From: Desulfovermiculus sp041686195
Lineage (GTDB): Bacteria > Desulfobacterota > Desulfovibrionia > Desulfovibrionales > Desulfothermaceae
Length of the DNA: 58,986 nt
Direction: 5' to 3'
NCBI GenBank assembly: GCA_041686195.1
Contig: JAWLEI010000008.1
Location: 1-58,986 of the forward strand
Positions 17,649 through 25,968 of this stretch are shown in pieces (position 1 is the stretch's first letter; every line of letters begins with the position of its first letter). A program made the position numbers and the translations under genes. Under the pieces are notes generated by a model. The model was given only the letters and a program-made list of their open reading frames with translations, had not been told where the DNA came from and did not search any database.

Positions 17649-18890
17649 TCAGTCGAAATCGGCCAGCAAGCTGCCGATATGCAGCCCGTTGCCTAGATCG
17701 ACGTTGTTATAGTCCCTGCGGATCCTCCACACAGCCTGACTGAGCTGATCGGTGGTAATTCCGTTGCGCATGGCCGTATAGGCCTCAATGAAAGCTGCCA
17801 GGCTGTCGCACACCTTGAGCAGTTCTCCGTCCTTGGGGTCGAACTCATTTTTATTGTACTCACCCATCAACTCCTTACGTCCAACACTAAAGACCTGATC
17901 GCCCTGGACCACAGTGGGCACAAATTCAGATCCAAACTCCAGCCCCAGAAAATAATGCAGCCGCTTGGCAACATGCCCATATCCGCCTTGTTCCAAAAGC
18001 CCCAGTACCCGATGCTGTACCTCGTGTTCCTCATACTCGCGGATCAGATCTCCGATTTGAGCCACTGACCGCTTGACCGGTGAAATAATATCCCGAGTCA
18101 AGAGTTCGGGCAGATCATGGAATAAGCCGGCAAAGAAGTTGTTGTGCCCCATGCGGGGACAAGCCCTGTTCACCAGACTGAAGAAGTAGGCATAGCAGGC
18201 CACAATGAACATATGCCCTAAGACCGAGGTCTCAGGTATTCTCGGAGTCTGGGACCAGCGCTTTTGAAAGCGCAACTGTCCGCATTGGCGCAAAAAACGG
18301 CCCAGGGCATTGTGTTTCTCATCCTGTATCTGGGGTACGCCCTGCACATGATTGTATTCGGCCAGTCCGCGGACAAATGTAGCTTCAATATCCGCCAGCT
18401 CCTCATCCCAGGGATTGATGCCTTGTATCAGATGAAACTCCCACTGGCTGGCGTACAAATGGGCTGCATCCAGAATATCCCTCCCCAGTCCGGCAGGGTC
18501 TGAGAGGGAGAAGTACCCCTCCAGCCGGGACCAAAAGGCCGGCCCGAGGGACTGTACTCGCGGTTGCAGCTGCTCCAGGACCCAGTCCGTCAATTGCCGG
18601 TAATGGTCAGGGTTGGACTTGATGCGGTAAAAGATCGGGGGCTTGATATCGGTAATAATCAACCGATACAGATATTCAAAGATCCCGCCTTCAATAATTT
18701 CCTGCCCCAGATTCAACTGCTCCTCATGCGTTGTGCACTGGTTTGTATTTTCCTGGTACAGGGCCCAGGCGGTAATCATCTTGTGGGCCTGTTTATCCAC
18801 TTCCCAGAGTTCCACAGGACGCAGCTTGTCATTCCAACGCTTCATGAACGATCCAGAAAAAATAAGCTGCATCAAACTCTTACGTATCAT
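17649..18890 (-). CDS. HD-domain (YfbR-like) phosphohydrolase
   Basis: Predicted cytoplasmic metal-dependent phosphohydrolase. The 413-residue product has an unrecognised N-terminal half (1-200). An HD domain follows, with His226 in GHMFIVACYAYFF, the His258-Asp259 doublet in FHDLPELLTRDIISPVKRS, and Asp267. The last segment resembles the D-(I/L)-x-x-PVK motif of YfbR-type 5'-deoxynucleotidases. The substrate cannot be read from the sequence. It lies 103 bp upstream of mraZ on the same strand, with the dcw promoter in between, so it is probably a separate unit. Confidence 0.75.
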   Translation of the reverse strand: MIRKSLMQLIFSGSFMKRWNDKLRPVELWEVDKQAHKMITAWALYQENTNQCTTHEEQLNLGQEIIEGGIFEYLYRLIITDIKPPIFYRIKSNPDHYRQLTDWVLEQLQPRVQSLGPAFWSRLEGYFSLSDPAGLGRDILDAAHLYASQWEFHLIQGINPWDEELADIEATFVRGLAEYNHVQGVPQIQDEKHNALGRFLRQCGQLRFQKRWSQTPRIPETSVLGHMFIVACYAYFFSLVNRACPRMGHNNFFAGLFHDLPELLTRDIISPVKRSVAQIGDLIREYEEHEVQHRVLGLLEQGGYGHVAKRLHYFLGLEFGSEFVPTVVQGDQVFSVGRKELMGEYNKNEFDPKDGELLKVCDSLAAFIEAYTAMRNGITTDQLSQAVWRIRRDYNNVDLGNGLHIGSLLADFD

Positions 18891-19072
18891 ATCTCCTTTC
18901 TCCTTCCCTTGACTTCATTCACTTCGACCCTTGCTCACTCCTGCCCAGCGCATGGAGCGACAGTATTACTTATTTTACCCCAACACAAATATTTCCCTCT
19001 TGACAGCACTTCAAATTTAGGGTTGATTTTATCGCTTCTCCAGCGGTCTGGAGCAAGACCTCGACTTCAGAC

Positions 19073-19101
19073 TTGACAATCAGGCCATGCAAAGGTAAAT
19101 G
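19073..19101 (+). promoter_or_regulatory. Candidate promoter of rplM-rpsI
   Basis: A perfect TTGACA at 19073-19078 followed after 17 bases by TAAATG (19096-19101), a weak -10, ending 32 bases before the rplM start. Another TTGACA lies at 19000-19005 without a clear -10. The assignment is tentative. Confidence 0.4.
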
Positions 19102-19133
19102 TTTCTTTTTTTAAACTCTCGAGGGAGATGTGC

Positions 19134-19574
19134 ATGAACACCTTCAAGACATATAGCCGACGTAAGGAAGATGTAAACCGAAAATGGATCCTGGTCGATG
19201 CCAAGGATCAGGTTCTCGGCCGGCTGTCCTCGGTCGTGGCTACTAAACTCCGGGGCAAGGATCAGCCAGACTTCACTCCCCACGTGGACAACGGGGCCTT
19301 TGTGGTGGTCATCAATGCCGACAAGATCCGGGTCACCGGCACCAAGCATGAAGACAAAAAGTATTATCGCCACTCCGGCTACCCCGGTGGCATCAAAGAG
19401 ACATCGTTCAAGGAACTCCTTGAATCCAAGCCGGAACAGATTATCCATAAAGCTGTTCGCGGCATGCTGCCCAAAACCCGTTTGGGCCGGGCCCAACTCA
19501 AAAAGCTGAAAGTGTATGCAGGCCAGGAACACCCCCATCAAGCCCAACAGCCTACAGCTATAGAACTGCCTTAA
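19134..19574 (+). CDS. rplM: 50S ribosomal protein L13
   Basis: Large-subunit protein that assembles early on 23S rRNA. The 146-residue product carries the L13 features WILVDAKDQVLGRLSS, VINADKIRVTG, RHSGYPGGIKE and AVRGMLPKTRLGR. The start is ATG 19134, 6 bases after GGGAG, rather than the ATG two codons earlier. It is followed after 22 bp by rpsI, the universal L13-S9 pair. Confidence 0.98.
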   Translation: MNTFKTYSRRKEDVNRKWILVDAKDQVLGRLSSVVATKLRGKDQPDFTPHVDNGAFVVVINADKIRVTGTKHEDKKYYRHSGYPGGIKETSFKELLESKPEQIIHKAVRGMLPKTRLGRAQLKKLKVYAGQEHPHQAQQPTAIELP

Positions 19575-19596
19575 CCAGGTAATGCGGAGTCAGCTC

Positions 19597-19989
19597 ATGA
19601 GCCAAGATTTTTTTTACGGAACCGGAAAACGCAAAAATGCCATAGCCCGCACCAGGCTCTATCCGGGAAGCGGAAAAATTGAAATAAACGGCCGCCCTGT
19701 GGACGAATATTTTCCCCGGGATACCTTGCGCATGATCATCAACCAGCCTTTAAGGCTGGTCAATATGCCCGACAAATTCGATATCCGGGTCAATGTGACC
19801 GGCGGGGGTATCTCCGGCCAGGCCCAGGCAGTGCGGCACGGCATAAGCCGGGCCCTTGAAGACTATGACCAGGAGCTGCGCAAGACCTTAAAGCCCAAAG
19901 GCCTGTTGACCAGAGACGCCCGGGTCAAAGAACGGAAAAAATACGGCCAGCCCGGAGCGCGCAAGAAATATCAGTACTCAAAGCGCTAA
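19597..19989 (+). CDS. rpsI: 30S ribosomal protein S9
   Basis: Small-subunit head protein whose C-terminal tail reaches the P-site tRNA. The 130-residue product shows YGTGKRKNAIARTRLYPGSGKI and GGGISGQAQAVRHGISRALE, and ends KKYGQPGARKKYQYSKR, the invariant basic tail. ATG 19597 has GGAG 7 bases upstream. A hairpin with a U-run follows the stop codon. Confidence 0.98.
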   Translation: MSQDFFYGTGKRKNAIARTRLYPGSGKIEINGRPVDEYFPRDTLRMIINQPLRLVNMPDKFDIRVNVTGGGISGQAQAVRHGISRALEDYDQELRKTLKPKGLLTRDARVKERKKYGQPGARKKYQYSKR

Positions 19990-20017
19990 GCCGGAGGACA
20001 AGATCGGACACCCAAAA

Positions 20018-20052
20018 GGCAGGGCCGGTACATCCGGCTCTGTCTTTTTTTT
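20018..20052 (+). terminator. Intrinsic terminator after rpsI
   Basis: An 11-bp stem, GGCAGGGCCGG paired with CCGGCTCTGTC (two G-U pairs), a 5-base loop, then eight T residues. It ends 14 bases before the start of the radical SAM gene. Confidence 0.82.
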
Positions 20053-20066
20053 CTCAACTGCCATTT

Positions 20067-21344
20067 ATGCCCAAAACCCGACGTTCCCTTCCCCACTTGG
20101 TCTATGCCGATGACCAGGGCCAGATATATGATCACCCATCCCTGCGCATGCTCTGCCGCAAGGGCCGGGAAATACTGCCTCCGAGGCCAGACGAGTGCAT
20201 ACCCTTGCCCCCGGACAGCGATCTGTTCCTGCTGCCAAGCCGCCAGGCTGTGGGCTGGGATCCGGATACCGGATCTGTAGTCCAGGCTGACGGTCTGGCC
20301 GTGGCCGCCTTTGTCTGTCCGGGGTATACCTTGAGCGGTCTGACCGCATACCTCTCCTCCGAATCAGCTTGTCCTCTTCCCTTGTTTGCCTATGGGGCCG
20401 TTGGCTACGCGCATGGACAATTTTATCTCTGTGCCCAAAAAGTCGATGAAGACCAAAGACAGGTTTTTACCCATATCTCCCCCAAGCGTATTCAGCGCGG
20501 GGCTCAGAGACTCCTGCAAACATATGCCTACAACCGGTTGGTCCGCCATCTGGCCAATTGCGCCCTGAGCTACGGATGCCCTGCAGCAAAGAACCTGGTT
20601 TTGGGCCGCTATGAAGCTCCCTTACCCACAGCCCGGGGCTGTAATGCAGCCTGCATTGGATGCATCTCCAGACAAGATCCTGGCAACGGTTTTCCGGCCA
20701 CCCAGAACCGGATCGCTTTCCGGCCCAGGGTCAAAGAAATTACAGACATCATGCACCACCATGCCGGGCAGGAAAAGCGGCCCATTTTTTCCTTTGGCCA
20801 GGGATGCGAAGGCGATCCACTCACTGAGTCGGAGCTCATCCGGGAAGCCATATCCACCTTTCGCAGCCAGGGTGGACCAGGCACGGTGAATATCAATACC
20901 AACGCCAGCCTGCCGGAGAGCATCCCGGGCCTGGCCCGAGCCGGCCTGGATTCCATCCGGGTCACCCTGAACAGTGCCCGAAAAGATATGTACCTGGCCT
21001 ACCACCGTCCCCAATCATATGCCTTTGCGGACGTCCTCAAGTGCATGGAGACAGCCAAGAAACACAATATTTTTGTATCCTTGAATTTTTTATTCGTCCC
21101 TGGCATCAGCGACAGCGAAATGGAATATCAGGCCCTGGCTGATCTCATAGCTCGAACTGACATTGACTTTATCCAATGGCGCAACCTGAACCTGGATCCG
21201 GAACTCTATCTGCAGATCCTGCCCCATGCCGATTCTCCAGCCATGGGCCTCAAAAATCTTCTTCGGCGGCTGCAAAAAGATTTTCCCGGATTGAATTCTG
21301 GATATTTCAATCCGTTCCTGCCTTCAAATGGCAGTGGCCCCTAG
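20067..21344 (+). CDS. Radical SAM protein of unknown substrate
   Basis: Predicted [4Fe-4S] radical SAM enzyme of 425 residues. The cluster motif is CNAACIGC (Cys192, Cys196, Cys199). It is followed by FSFGQGCEGDPL in place of the common GGEP-type SAM loop, and by the barrel strands TVNINTNASLPE and IRVTLNSARKDMY. Residues 1-180 form an N-terminal region of no recognised family, with several Cys (165, 171) just before the barrel. The ATG lies only 14 bases after the rpsI terminator and has no Shine-Dalgarno sequence. It is therefore either leaderless, started further in, or reached by read-through. The substrate is unknown. Confidence 0.8.
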   Translation: MPKTRRSLPHLVYADDQGQIYDHPSLRMLCRKGREILPPRPDECIPLPPDSDLFLLPSRQAVGWDPDTGSVVQADGLAVAAFVCPGYTLSGLTAYLSSESACPLPLFAYGAVGYAHGQFYLCAQKVDEDQRQVFTHISPKRIQRGAQRLLQTYAYNRLVRHLANCALSYGCPAAKNLVLGRYEAPLPTARGCNAACIGCISRQDPGNGFPATQNRIAFRPRVKEITDIMHHHAGQEKRPIFSFGQGCEGDPLTESELIREAISTFRSQGGPGTVNINTNASLPESIPGLARAGLDSIRVTLNSARKDMYLAYHRPQSYAFADVLKCMETAKKHNIFVSLNFLFVPGISDSEMEYQALADLIARTDIDFIQWRNLNLDPELYLQILPHADSPAMGLKNLLRRLQKDFPGLNSGYFNPFLPSNGSGP

Positions 21345-21511
21345 ACTTTCCGCGGTGCACCTTGTAGTATTATTATAATTTCGGATGAACTCATAGATAC
21401 CCCCTGGGGATTGCTTCGGCCACCACGCCTTGCAATAACGGGTTATGTCCACAACATCTCAAGCATTCAGGTATCATCCTCTATCAATTTGGAATAAGGA
21501 GGTTTTGGAGT

Positions 21512-22162
21512 ATGCGACGGCAATGGTTGGTCATTTGTTTGGGTCTCTGTCTGGTGGCCGCTGGATTAAGCGCCTGTGCCTCGGCCAGCAAGCAAGAACG
21601 AGGAACCGGGGTAGGTGCAGCCACCGGGGCTGGCCTGGGAGCCATCCTGGGCCAGGTCATTGGCGGAGACACGGAAGGAACCCTCATCGGGGCCGGCATC
21701 GGAGCGGCTGTGGGCGGTATAGCCGGCAATCAGATCGGAGCCTATATGGACCGGCAGGAACAAGCCCTGCGCCAGGCAGTGTCCCAGTCTGAATCCACCA
21801 GCATTCAACGGGACCGGGATGTATTGCAGGCCACTTTTGATTCCGAGGTCCTTTTTGACTTTGACTCCTCAAATCTCAAGCCCGGAGGACAGACTGAAAT
21901 CGCCAGGGTGGCTGATGTCTTGAATCAATACCCCCAAACCACCATCAGGGTGGAGGGGCATACCGACGCATCAGGGCCGGAGGAATACAATCAAAAACTC
22001 TCTGAAAGTCGGGCCCAGGCAGTGAAGAACGCCCTCATGCAGCAGGGAATCGAGGACTGGCGGATAACTGCTGTGGGTTATGGCGAGTCCCAGCCCATCT
22101 CCTCGGATTCGGCTGCCAACCGAAGAGTCAACGTGGTTATTGAACCGATCCGTAAGGGATAG
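21512..22162 (+). CDS. OmpA-family outer-membrane lipoprotein with glycine-zipper domain
   Basis: Predicted lipoprotein anchored in the outer membrane and bound to peptidoglycan. The 216-residue precursor has a lipobox LSAC (lipidated Cys22). A glycine-zipper region rich in GAGLGAILG and GAGIGAAVGG units follows at about 35-75. The C-terminal OmpA domain is at about 105-212, with LFDFDSSNLKPGG, VEGHTDASGPEEYNQKLSESRAQAV and GYGESQPISSD. The architecture matches YiaD. AAGGAGG precedes the start. Confidence 0.9.
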   Translation: MRRQWLVICLGLCLVAAGLSACASASKQERGTGVGAATGAGLGAILGQVIGGDTEGTLIGAGIGAAVGGIAGNQIGAYMDRQEQALRQAVSQSESTSIQRDRDVLQATFDSEVLFDFDSSNLKPGGQTEIARVADVLNQYPQTTIRVEGHTDASGPEEYNQKLSESRAQAVKNALMQQGIEDWRITAVGYGESQPISSDSAANRRVNVVIEPIRKG

Positions 22163-22178
22163 CGGTTTTTAAGTTTCA

Positions 22179-22388
22179 AGCGCCGCCGCTGGCCGCAGAC
22201 GCCCAGTTTGATCGAGAAAGAAACGTTGAATCACCCCCTCTGTCATTCCGGTACTGGATCGGGGGTCCAGCACAGGCTCCAGCCGGAATCCAGACTGAAA
22301 ATGTAAGAGCTGGACCCCGGCTTACGCCGGGGTTACCCCGGATCTCAGTCCGGGGCAGGCGGAGAAAGCAAAATCTAGTTTCACACGA
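22179..22388. repeat. Composite dispersed repeat, copy 2 (inverted relative to copy 1)
   Basis: Reverse complement of the 122-344 element. It has the same GCGCCGCCGCTGGCCGC flank, the same GTCATTCCGG...CCGGAATCCAG core, the same GAGCTGGACCCCGGC segment and the same AGCAAAATCTAGTTTCA end. It carries about 30 extra bases (CCCCGG palindrome) near 22336-22362. It fills the gap between the OmpA-like gene and the CoA-transferase gene, which converge here, and abuts a partial copy of the two-hairpin element. Confidence 0.75.
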
Positions 22389-22409
22389 GATTTGCCGGAG
22401 GCAAATCTG
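22389..22409. repeat. Two-hairpin dispersed element, partial copy (hairpin 1 only)
   Basis: AGATTTGCC/GGCAAATCT forms a perfect palindrome around GGA, equal to hairpin 1 of the full elements. Hairpin 2 and the 3' segment are absent. It directly joins the end of the composite repeat. Confidence 0.65.
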
Positions 22410-22424
22410 AAACCTGAAAATCAG

Positions 22425-24317
22425 TCACCCCCCATCTTCCTCAATCCTGCAAACAGGGTTGCCCTCAAACGGAATGCGCACCGTATACACCCCTTCCATC
22501 ATACGCACCTCTGCCTTGGAGCTTCCTTTTTCAAAGACCCGAAGCATGGCCTTGTTTCCCACCAGAACATCGGCGGTAAATCCCTGCAGGCATCTGTCTT
22601 TGGCCACCCGCATCAAAAGCTGAAACAAGTAAGTAGCCACACCCAGGCCCTGATACTCCTCGTCAACCAGAAAAGCCAGATCTGCCCAGGTACTGTCTGG
22701 ATGCTTTACATAACGTCCTTCAGCTACTATATGCCCCTCGCCCTTGGGCCCCACCAGGCCTACAACAGACATGGTATTTTGATAGTCAATATTCACATAT
22801 TCCTGCATACGGCTGTGCGGCATGGCCTTGACCGGAGTAAAGTAGCGGTAATACACGGCCTGATCCGAAAAGCGGTAGAAAAGGCGGCGCATTTCGTCCT
22901 CATCTGAAGGCTTGATGGGACGAAACCGGATCACGACATTGTTTTGAAACGTGTGCTGGGAAGTGATCTCATCCGGATAGATCTTGCCTGCTGACTCCAG
23001 ATAAACCTGATCCGGATAGAGGATTTTGGCTCCCTTGGCCTGATCGACCAAAACAGTCCGGTGATCAGGGTGGGCGATGTCTATAAGGCTCATGGCCCGT
23101 TCCCGCAACGATCGTCCCCGCAGCCAGGCCACTCCGTATTCGGTAACCACGGCATCCACAGACTCACGGAGGCTGAACACATTCGGGTACTGCTCCACAG
23201 AAAGTCTGATGTTGGACTCAGAATCCCGATCCTGGCTGGGCAGGGCGATAATCGCCATCCCCCCGGCCGAGAGTTCTGCGCCATTGATAAAATCCATGGC
23301 CTCTCCCGGACCAGAGGTCACATTCCCCTTTCCGCTGTGCAGAACGATCCTTCCGGACAGATCCACCTTCCGGGCGGACAAAAGGGTCACGAAGGATGGG
23401 TTTCGTCCGATGGAGACCGGATCAAAAACCTTGCCCATGGGTTGAAATTCTACAAAGGGATTGCGATCCAGCCAGGCCAGGAGGTCCGAAGATCCAAAGG
23501 CAAAAGAGGTCACCGATTTTCCGGTAAACACCCGCTTATTCCTGTTGTCAACAGCCCCGCTTTGCACCAAATCCATGAGGGGATCGCTGAAAAAAGGGGT
23601 ATGAATACCCAGATTGCGCTTGGCCTGTAAGTGCCGGCTTAAGGCCTCGTAGACCGGCCCGTTGGAAAAGGCCAGGCAACTGCCGTTGTCGATAATCGAT
23701 GCCGCATTTTGTCCGATCCGATCGTGCACTGCATCAACCGTCCAGCGGGGGAAGTAAAGCGGCTTAGCCTGGGACAAAACCATGACGTCCAGTTCGGAAA
23801 TGTGGATAAAGGTATCTCCAAATGTGCAGGGCATGTCCGGACTGACCTCAGCGATGATTACCCGGGCCTGGAGCATGGCCTCCCTGGCCACATCAACAGC
23901 CAGGCCCAGACTGCAGTACCCGGATGCATCAGGCTGTGAGATCTGGACAAAGGCCGCATCTATTGGCAGGCGCCCGGAGCGGATCAGATTGGGAATCCTG
24001 GAAAAACGAGTGGGGATAAGATCCACATGGCCATGAGCAATGGCCTCACTGGCCACCCAGCCGGAAAAAAAGGTCTTCAGCCTGTACTTTTGGCTCTGGA
24101 TGTTTTCCAGGGAAATGGCATAACCAAAGCTGACCACTTGAATAAGTTCCAGGTCCTGGAGCTTTGCATTTTTTTCCTGCATCAAGGCCTGAATCAAAGT
24201 TCTGGGTTCAGCCGGTCCGGTACCGAGAAAGATGCTCATTCCCGGTTCTATCCGCTGCAGGGCCTCGGAAGCAGAAACGCACTGCTCTTGCCACTTTTGC
24301 TTTCGGCCTTTCCTCAT
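22425..24317 (-). CDS. Acetyl-CoA hydrolase/transferase-like protein fused to a GNAT acetyltransferase
   Basis: A 630-residue fusion. Residues about 10-455 are the acetyl-CoA hydrolase/transferase family (class I CoA-transferase fold): VSPDMPCTFGDTFIHISELD, NLGIHTPFFSDPLMDL, TSGPGEAMDFINGAELSAGG and VVTEYGVAWLRGRSLRERA. Residues about 462-628 are a GNAT domain with RPIKPSDEDEMRRLFYRFS and the acetyl-CoA loop EYQGLGVATYLF, resembling Pat-type lysine acetyltransferases. In active relatives the HT(P) position is Glu, the residue that carries the acyl/CoA intermediate; here it is Pro241. The first domain may thus act as an acyl-CoA sensor or by another mechanism. It overlaps the aldolase gene by 4 bp. 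Confidence 0.85.
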   Translation of the reverse strand: MRKGRKQKWQEQCVSASEALQRIEPGMSIFLGTGPAEPRTLIQALMQEKNAKLQDLELIQVVSFGYAISLENIQSQKYRLKTFFSGWVASEAIAHGHVDLIPTRFSRIPNLIRSGRLPIDAAFVQISQPDASGYCSLGLAVDVAREAMLQARVIIAEVSPDMPCTFGDTFIHISELDVMVLSQAKPLYFPRWTVDAVHDRIGQNAASIIDNGSCLAFSNGPVYEALSRHLQAKRNLGIHTPFFSDPLMDLVQSGAVDNRNKRVFTGKSVTSFAFGSSDLLAWLDRNPFVEFQPMGKVFDPVSIGRNPSFVTLLSARKVDLSGRIVLHSGKGNVTSGPGEAMDFINGAELSAGGMAIIALPSQDRDSESNIRLSVEQYPNVFSLRESVDAVVTEYGVAWLRGRSLRERAMSLIDIAHPDHRTVLVDQAKGAKILYPDQVYLESAGKIYPDEITSQHTFQNNVVIRFRPIKPSDEDEMRRLFYRFSDQAVYYRYFTPVKAMPHSRMQEYVNIDYQNTMSVVGLVGPKGEGHIVAEGRYVKHPDSTWADLAFLVDEEYQGLGVATYLFQLLMRVAKDRCLQGFTADVLVGNKAMLRVFEKGSSKAEVRMMEGVYTVRIPFEGNPVCRIEEDGG

Positions 24318-24934
24318 GTCCTCCCCCTGGCCGATATGCCGGACAAAAGCTGGATCTTGGCCAGGGCTTCCACTTCTTCAGCCAGGTTCAAGGCCTGCTC
24401 CAGTTCCTCCCCCCAGCAGACCAGGCCATGCCTGGCCATATGCACGGCCCGGCCTGCTCCGGCAGCCTCGGCCACCGCCCGGGCCAGATCGTCGCTTCCC
24501 GGAGCGAGAGCCGGAACATACGCAAGCTCTCTTTGAATCGAGGCGGCCTCAAAAAGGTCCAGATTCAGAAGCTCGGCCCCGGCCTGGTCCAAGGCCAGCA
24601 AAAAGACCGGATGGACATGGACGATGGCCCGGGCCTTGGGGTGGGCGGCATACACAGCCAGGTGCATCCCGGCCTCAGAAGACATCCGGCCCGGGTCAAG
24701 GGCCGTTTTGCTGTGCACATCCACTCTGATAACGTCCCGGGGCTGAAGCCGGCCTTTGCATACCCCGGAACAGGTGATGAATATCTTTTGGCTGCAGCGC
24801 AGACTGAGGTTGCCACTGAACCCGCTGACCAGTCCTTTCAGCCACGCCTCCCGTCCTGCCTGAATCAAATCTGCAACAGGATCTGATCCTTGAGCCTGCC
24901 CCTGAATAAATTCCGGCCCGACTCTTTCGTCCAT
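24314..24934 (-). CDS. Class II aldolase/adducin family protein
   Basis: Predicted zinc-dependent sugar-phosphate aldolase or epimerase of the FucA/AraD type, 206 residues. Visible features are VSGFSGNLSLR, MSSEAGMHLAVY (catalytic-type Glu), the zinc-binding HVHP and ARHGLVCWG. Its substrate is not evident. ATG 24934 has AAAGGAGG 6 bases upstream; the long in-frame extension upstream is the antisense of rsmJ and is rejected. The 4-bp overlap with the CoA-transferase/GNAT gene indicates co-translation. Confidence 0.88.
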   Translation of the reverse strand: MDERVGPEFIQGQAQGSDPVADLIQAGREAWLKGLVSGFSGNLSLRCSQKIFITCSGVCKGRLQPRDVIRVDVHSKTALDPGRMSSEAGMHLAVYAAHPKARAIVHVHPVFLLALDQAGAELLNLDLFEAASIQRELAYVPALAPGSDDLARAVAEAAGAGRAVHMARHGLVCWGEELEQALNLAEEVEALAKIQLLSGISARGRT

Positions 24935-24986
24935 CTCTGGCCTCCTTTGGAAAGGGGGAATGTTTCCTCCCATCCGAGCTGTCTTA

Positions 24987-25790
24987 TCAGCGTTGGTAAA
25001 CGTCAAATCGATGTCCCCGGCCCTGAATACTGAGCACAATCCGTCCATGCCTGGATGCCAGGGCAGAGGACAATCTCGGGCGCTTGACCACCACCCGGTC
25101 CAGAGCGGCTTGCAGAGCCAGATCCAAGACCGCCTGATCTGCTTTTGGATCATGCTCCCGGGCCACATGGCGCAACACCTGCATTGATCGTTTGGATGCC
25201 CCTTTTTTTTTCCTTTCCGAATGGAAAAAGGGGTCCATATACACCACATGCGGGCGGATCTGAATGATATCAGATGCGTCTCTGTGCATAATTTGACCCA
25301 AAACATCCTCGGCCTGGGCCTGAATGAGACGTAATCTGCGCACAATCTGCTGGGCACTCACCCCAGCCCTGGCAACTCCATCCCTGAGCAGAGCAAAGAT
25401 GACCGGCTCTTGTTCCACAACAACCAGTGAACATCCTGCAGCTGCCAGCAGCCAGGCATCCTGGCCCAACCCGCCGGTGACGTCGAGCACCAGCCTGCCT
25501 TGGGCTTTTTTCCGCCCCAGAACCGCACGGTAAAGAGGAACCTCACGAGGGCTTCGAATGCAGGTTGATGTGTTCAGCTGATCCAGATCACTGCGTATCG
25601 GCCGTATGTTTTTTCCCCGCTCCCCGGGCAGACATCCGGACAGCTGCACCTGGTCAGTTAAGACTTCCAGGCGCAAAGCGGAGTGGGGAGTCTGGATCGT
25701 CAAAGGCAGGCCCAGTTCCGTTGCCAAGGCCCGGGCCCGCCTCGCGTTGCGGCCCGGGCCCAGTATCGGCAGCTGCGAGTGTATATGCAC
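24987..25790 (-). CDS. rsmJ: 16S rRNA m2G1516 methyltransferase RsmJ
   Basis: SAM-dependent methyltransferase that forms N2-methylguanosine at 16S position 1516. The 267-residue product carries the family SAM motif DVTGGLGQDAWLLAAAG, preceded by REVPLYRAVLGRKK. The catalytic-side motif is VVYMDPFFHSERKKKGASK, and it ends with VVVKRPR...GRGHRFDVY. It heads a minus-strand group with the aldolase and the CoA-transferase/GNAT gene, 52 bp apart from the former. Confidence 0.88.
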   Translation of the reverse strand: MHIHSQLPILGPGRNARRARALATELGLPLTIQTPHSALRLEVLTDQVQLSGCLPGERGKNIRPIRSDLDQLNTSTCIRSPREVPLYRAVLGRKKAQGRLVLDVTGGLGQDAWLLAAAGCSLVVVEQEPVIFALLRDGVARAGVSAQQIVRRLRLIQAQAEDVLGQIMHRDASDIIQIRPHVVYMDPFFHSERKKKGASKRSMQVLRHVAREHDPKADQAVLDLALQAALDRVVVKRPRLSSALASRHGRIVLSIQGRGHRFDVYQR

Positions 25791-25810
25791 GCAACCCCCC
25801 CTTATTCTCC

Positions 25811-25844
25811 AAATATGTCAGATTTGCCGGAGGCAAAGCTGACC
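25811..25844 (-). repeat. Two-hairpin dispersed element, partial copy (hairpin 1 only)
   Basis: Carries the GTCAG..TTTGCC-TCC-GGCAAA..CTGAC hairpin with the usual flank but no hairpin 2. It sits between the divergent rsmJ and SH3 genes. The adjoining TCTCCAAATATGTC string is repeated at 32758-32771, between dtxR and tsaB. Confidence 0.65.
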
Positions 25845-25968
25845 ATGGACTCAAGCCCACATGGTATTGAGTTTCCCATCAGCAATTGTTAGCATTGGGT
25901 CATACAAAAAGCCATTGCCCTGTGTATATTCTGGCAAAATTTATGAACCTCCACCAAAGCAGGATATC

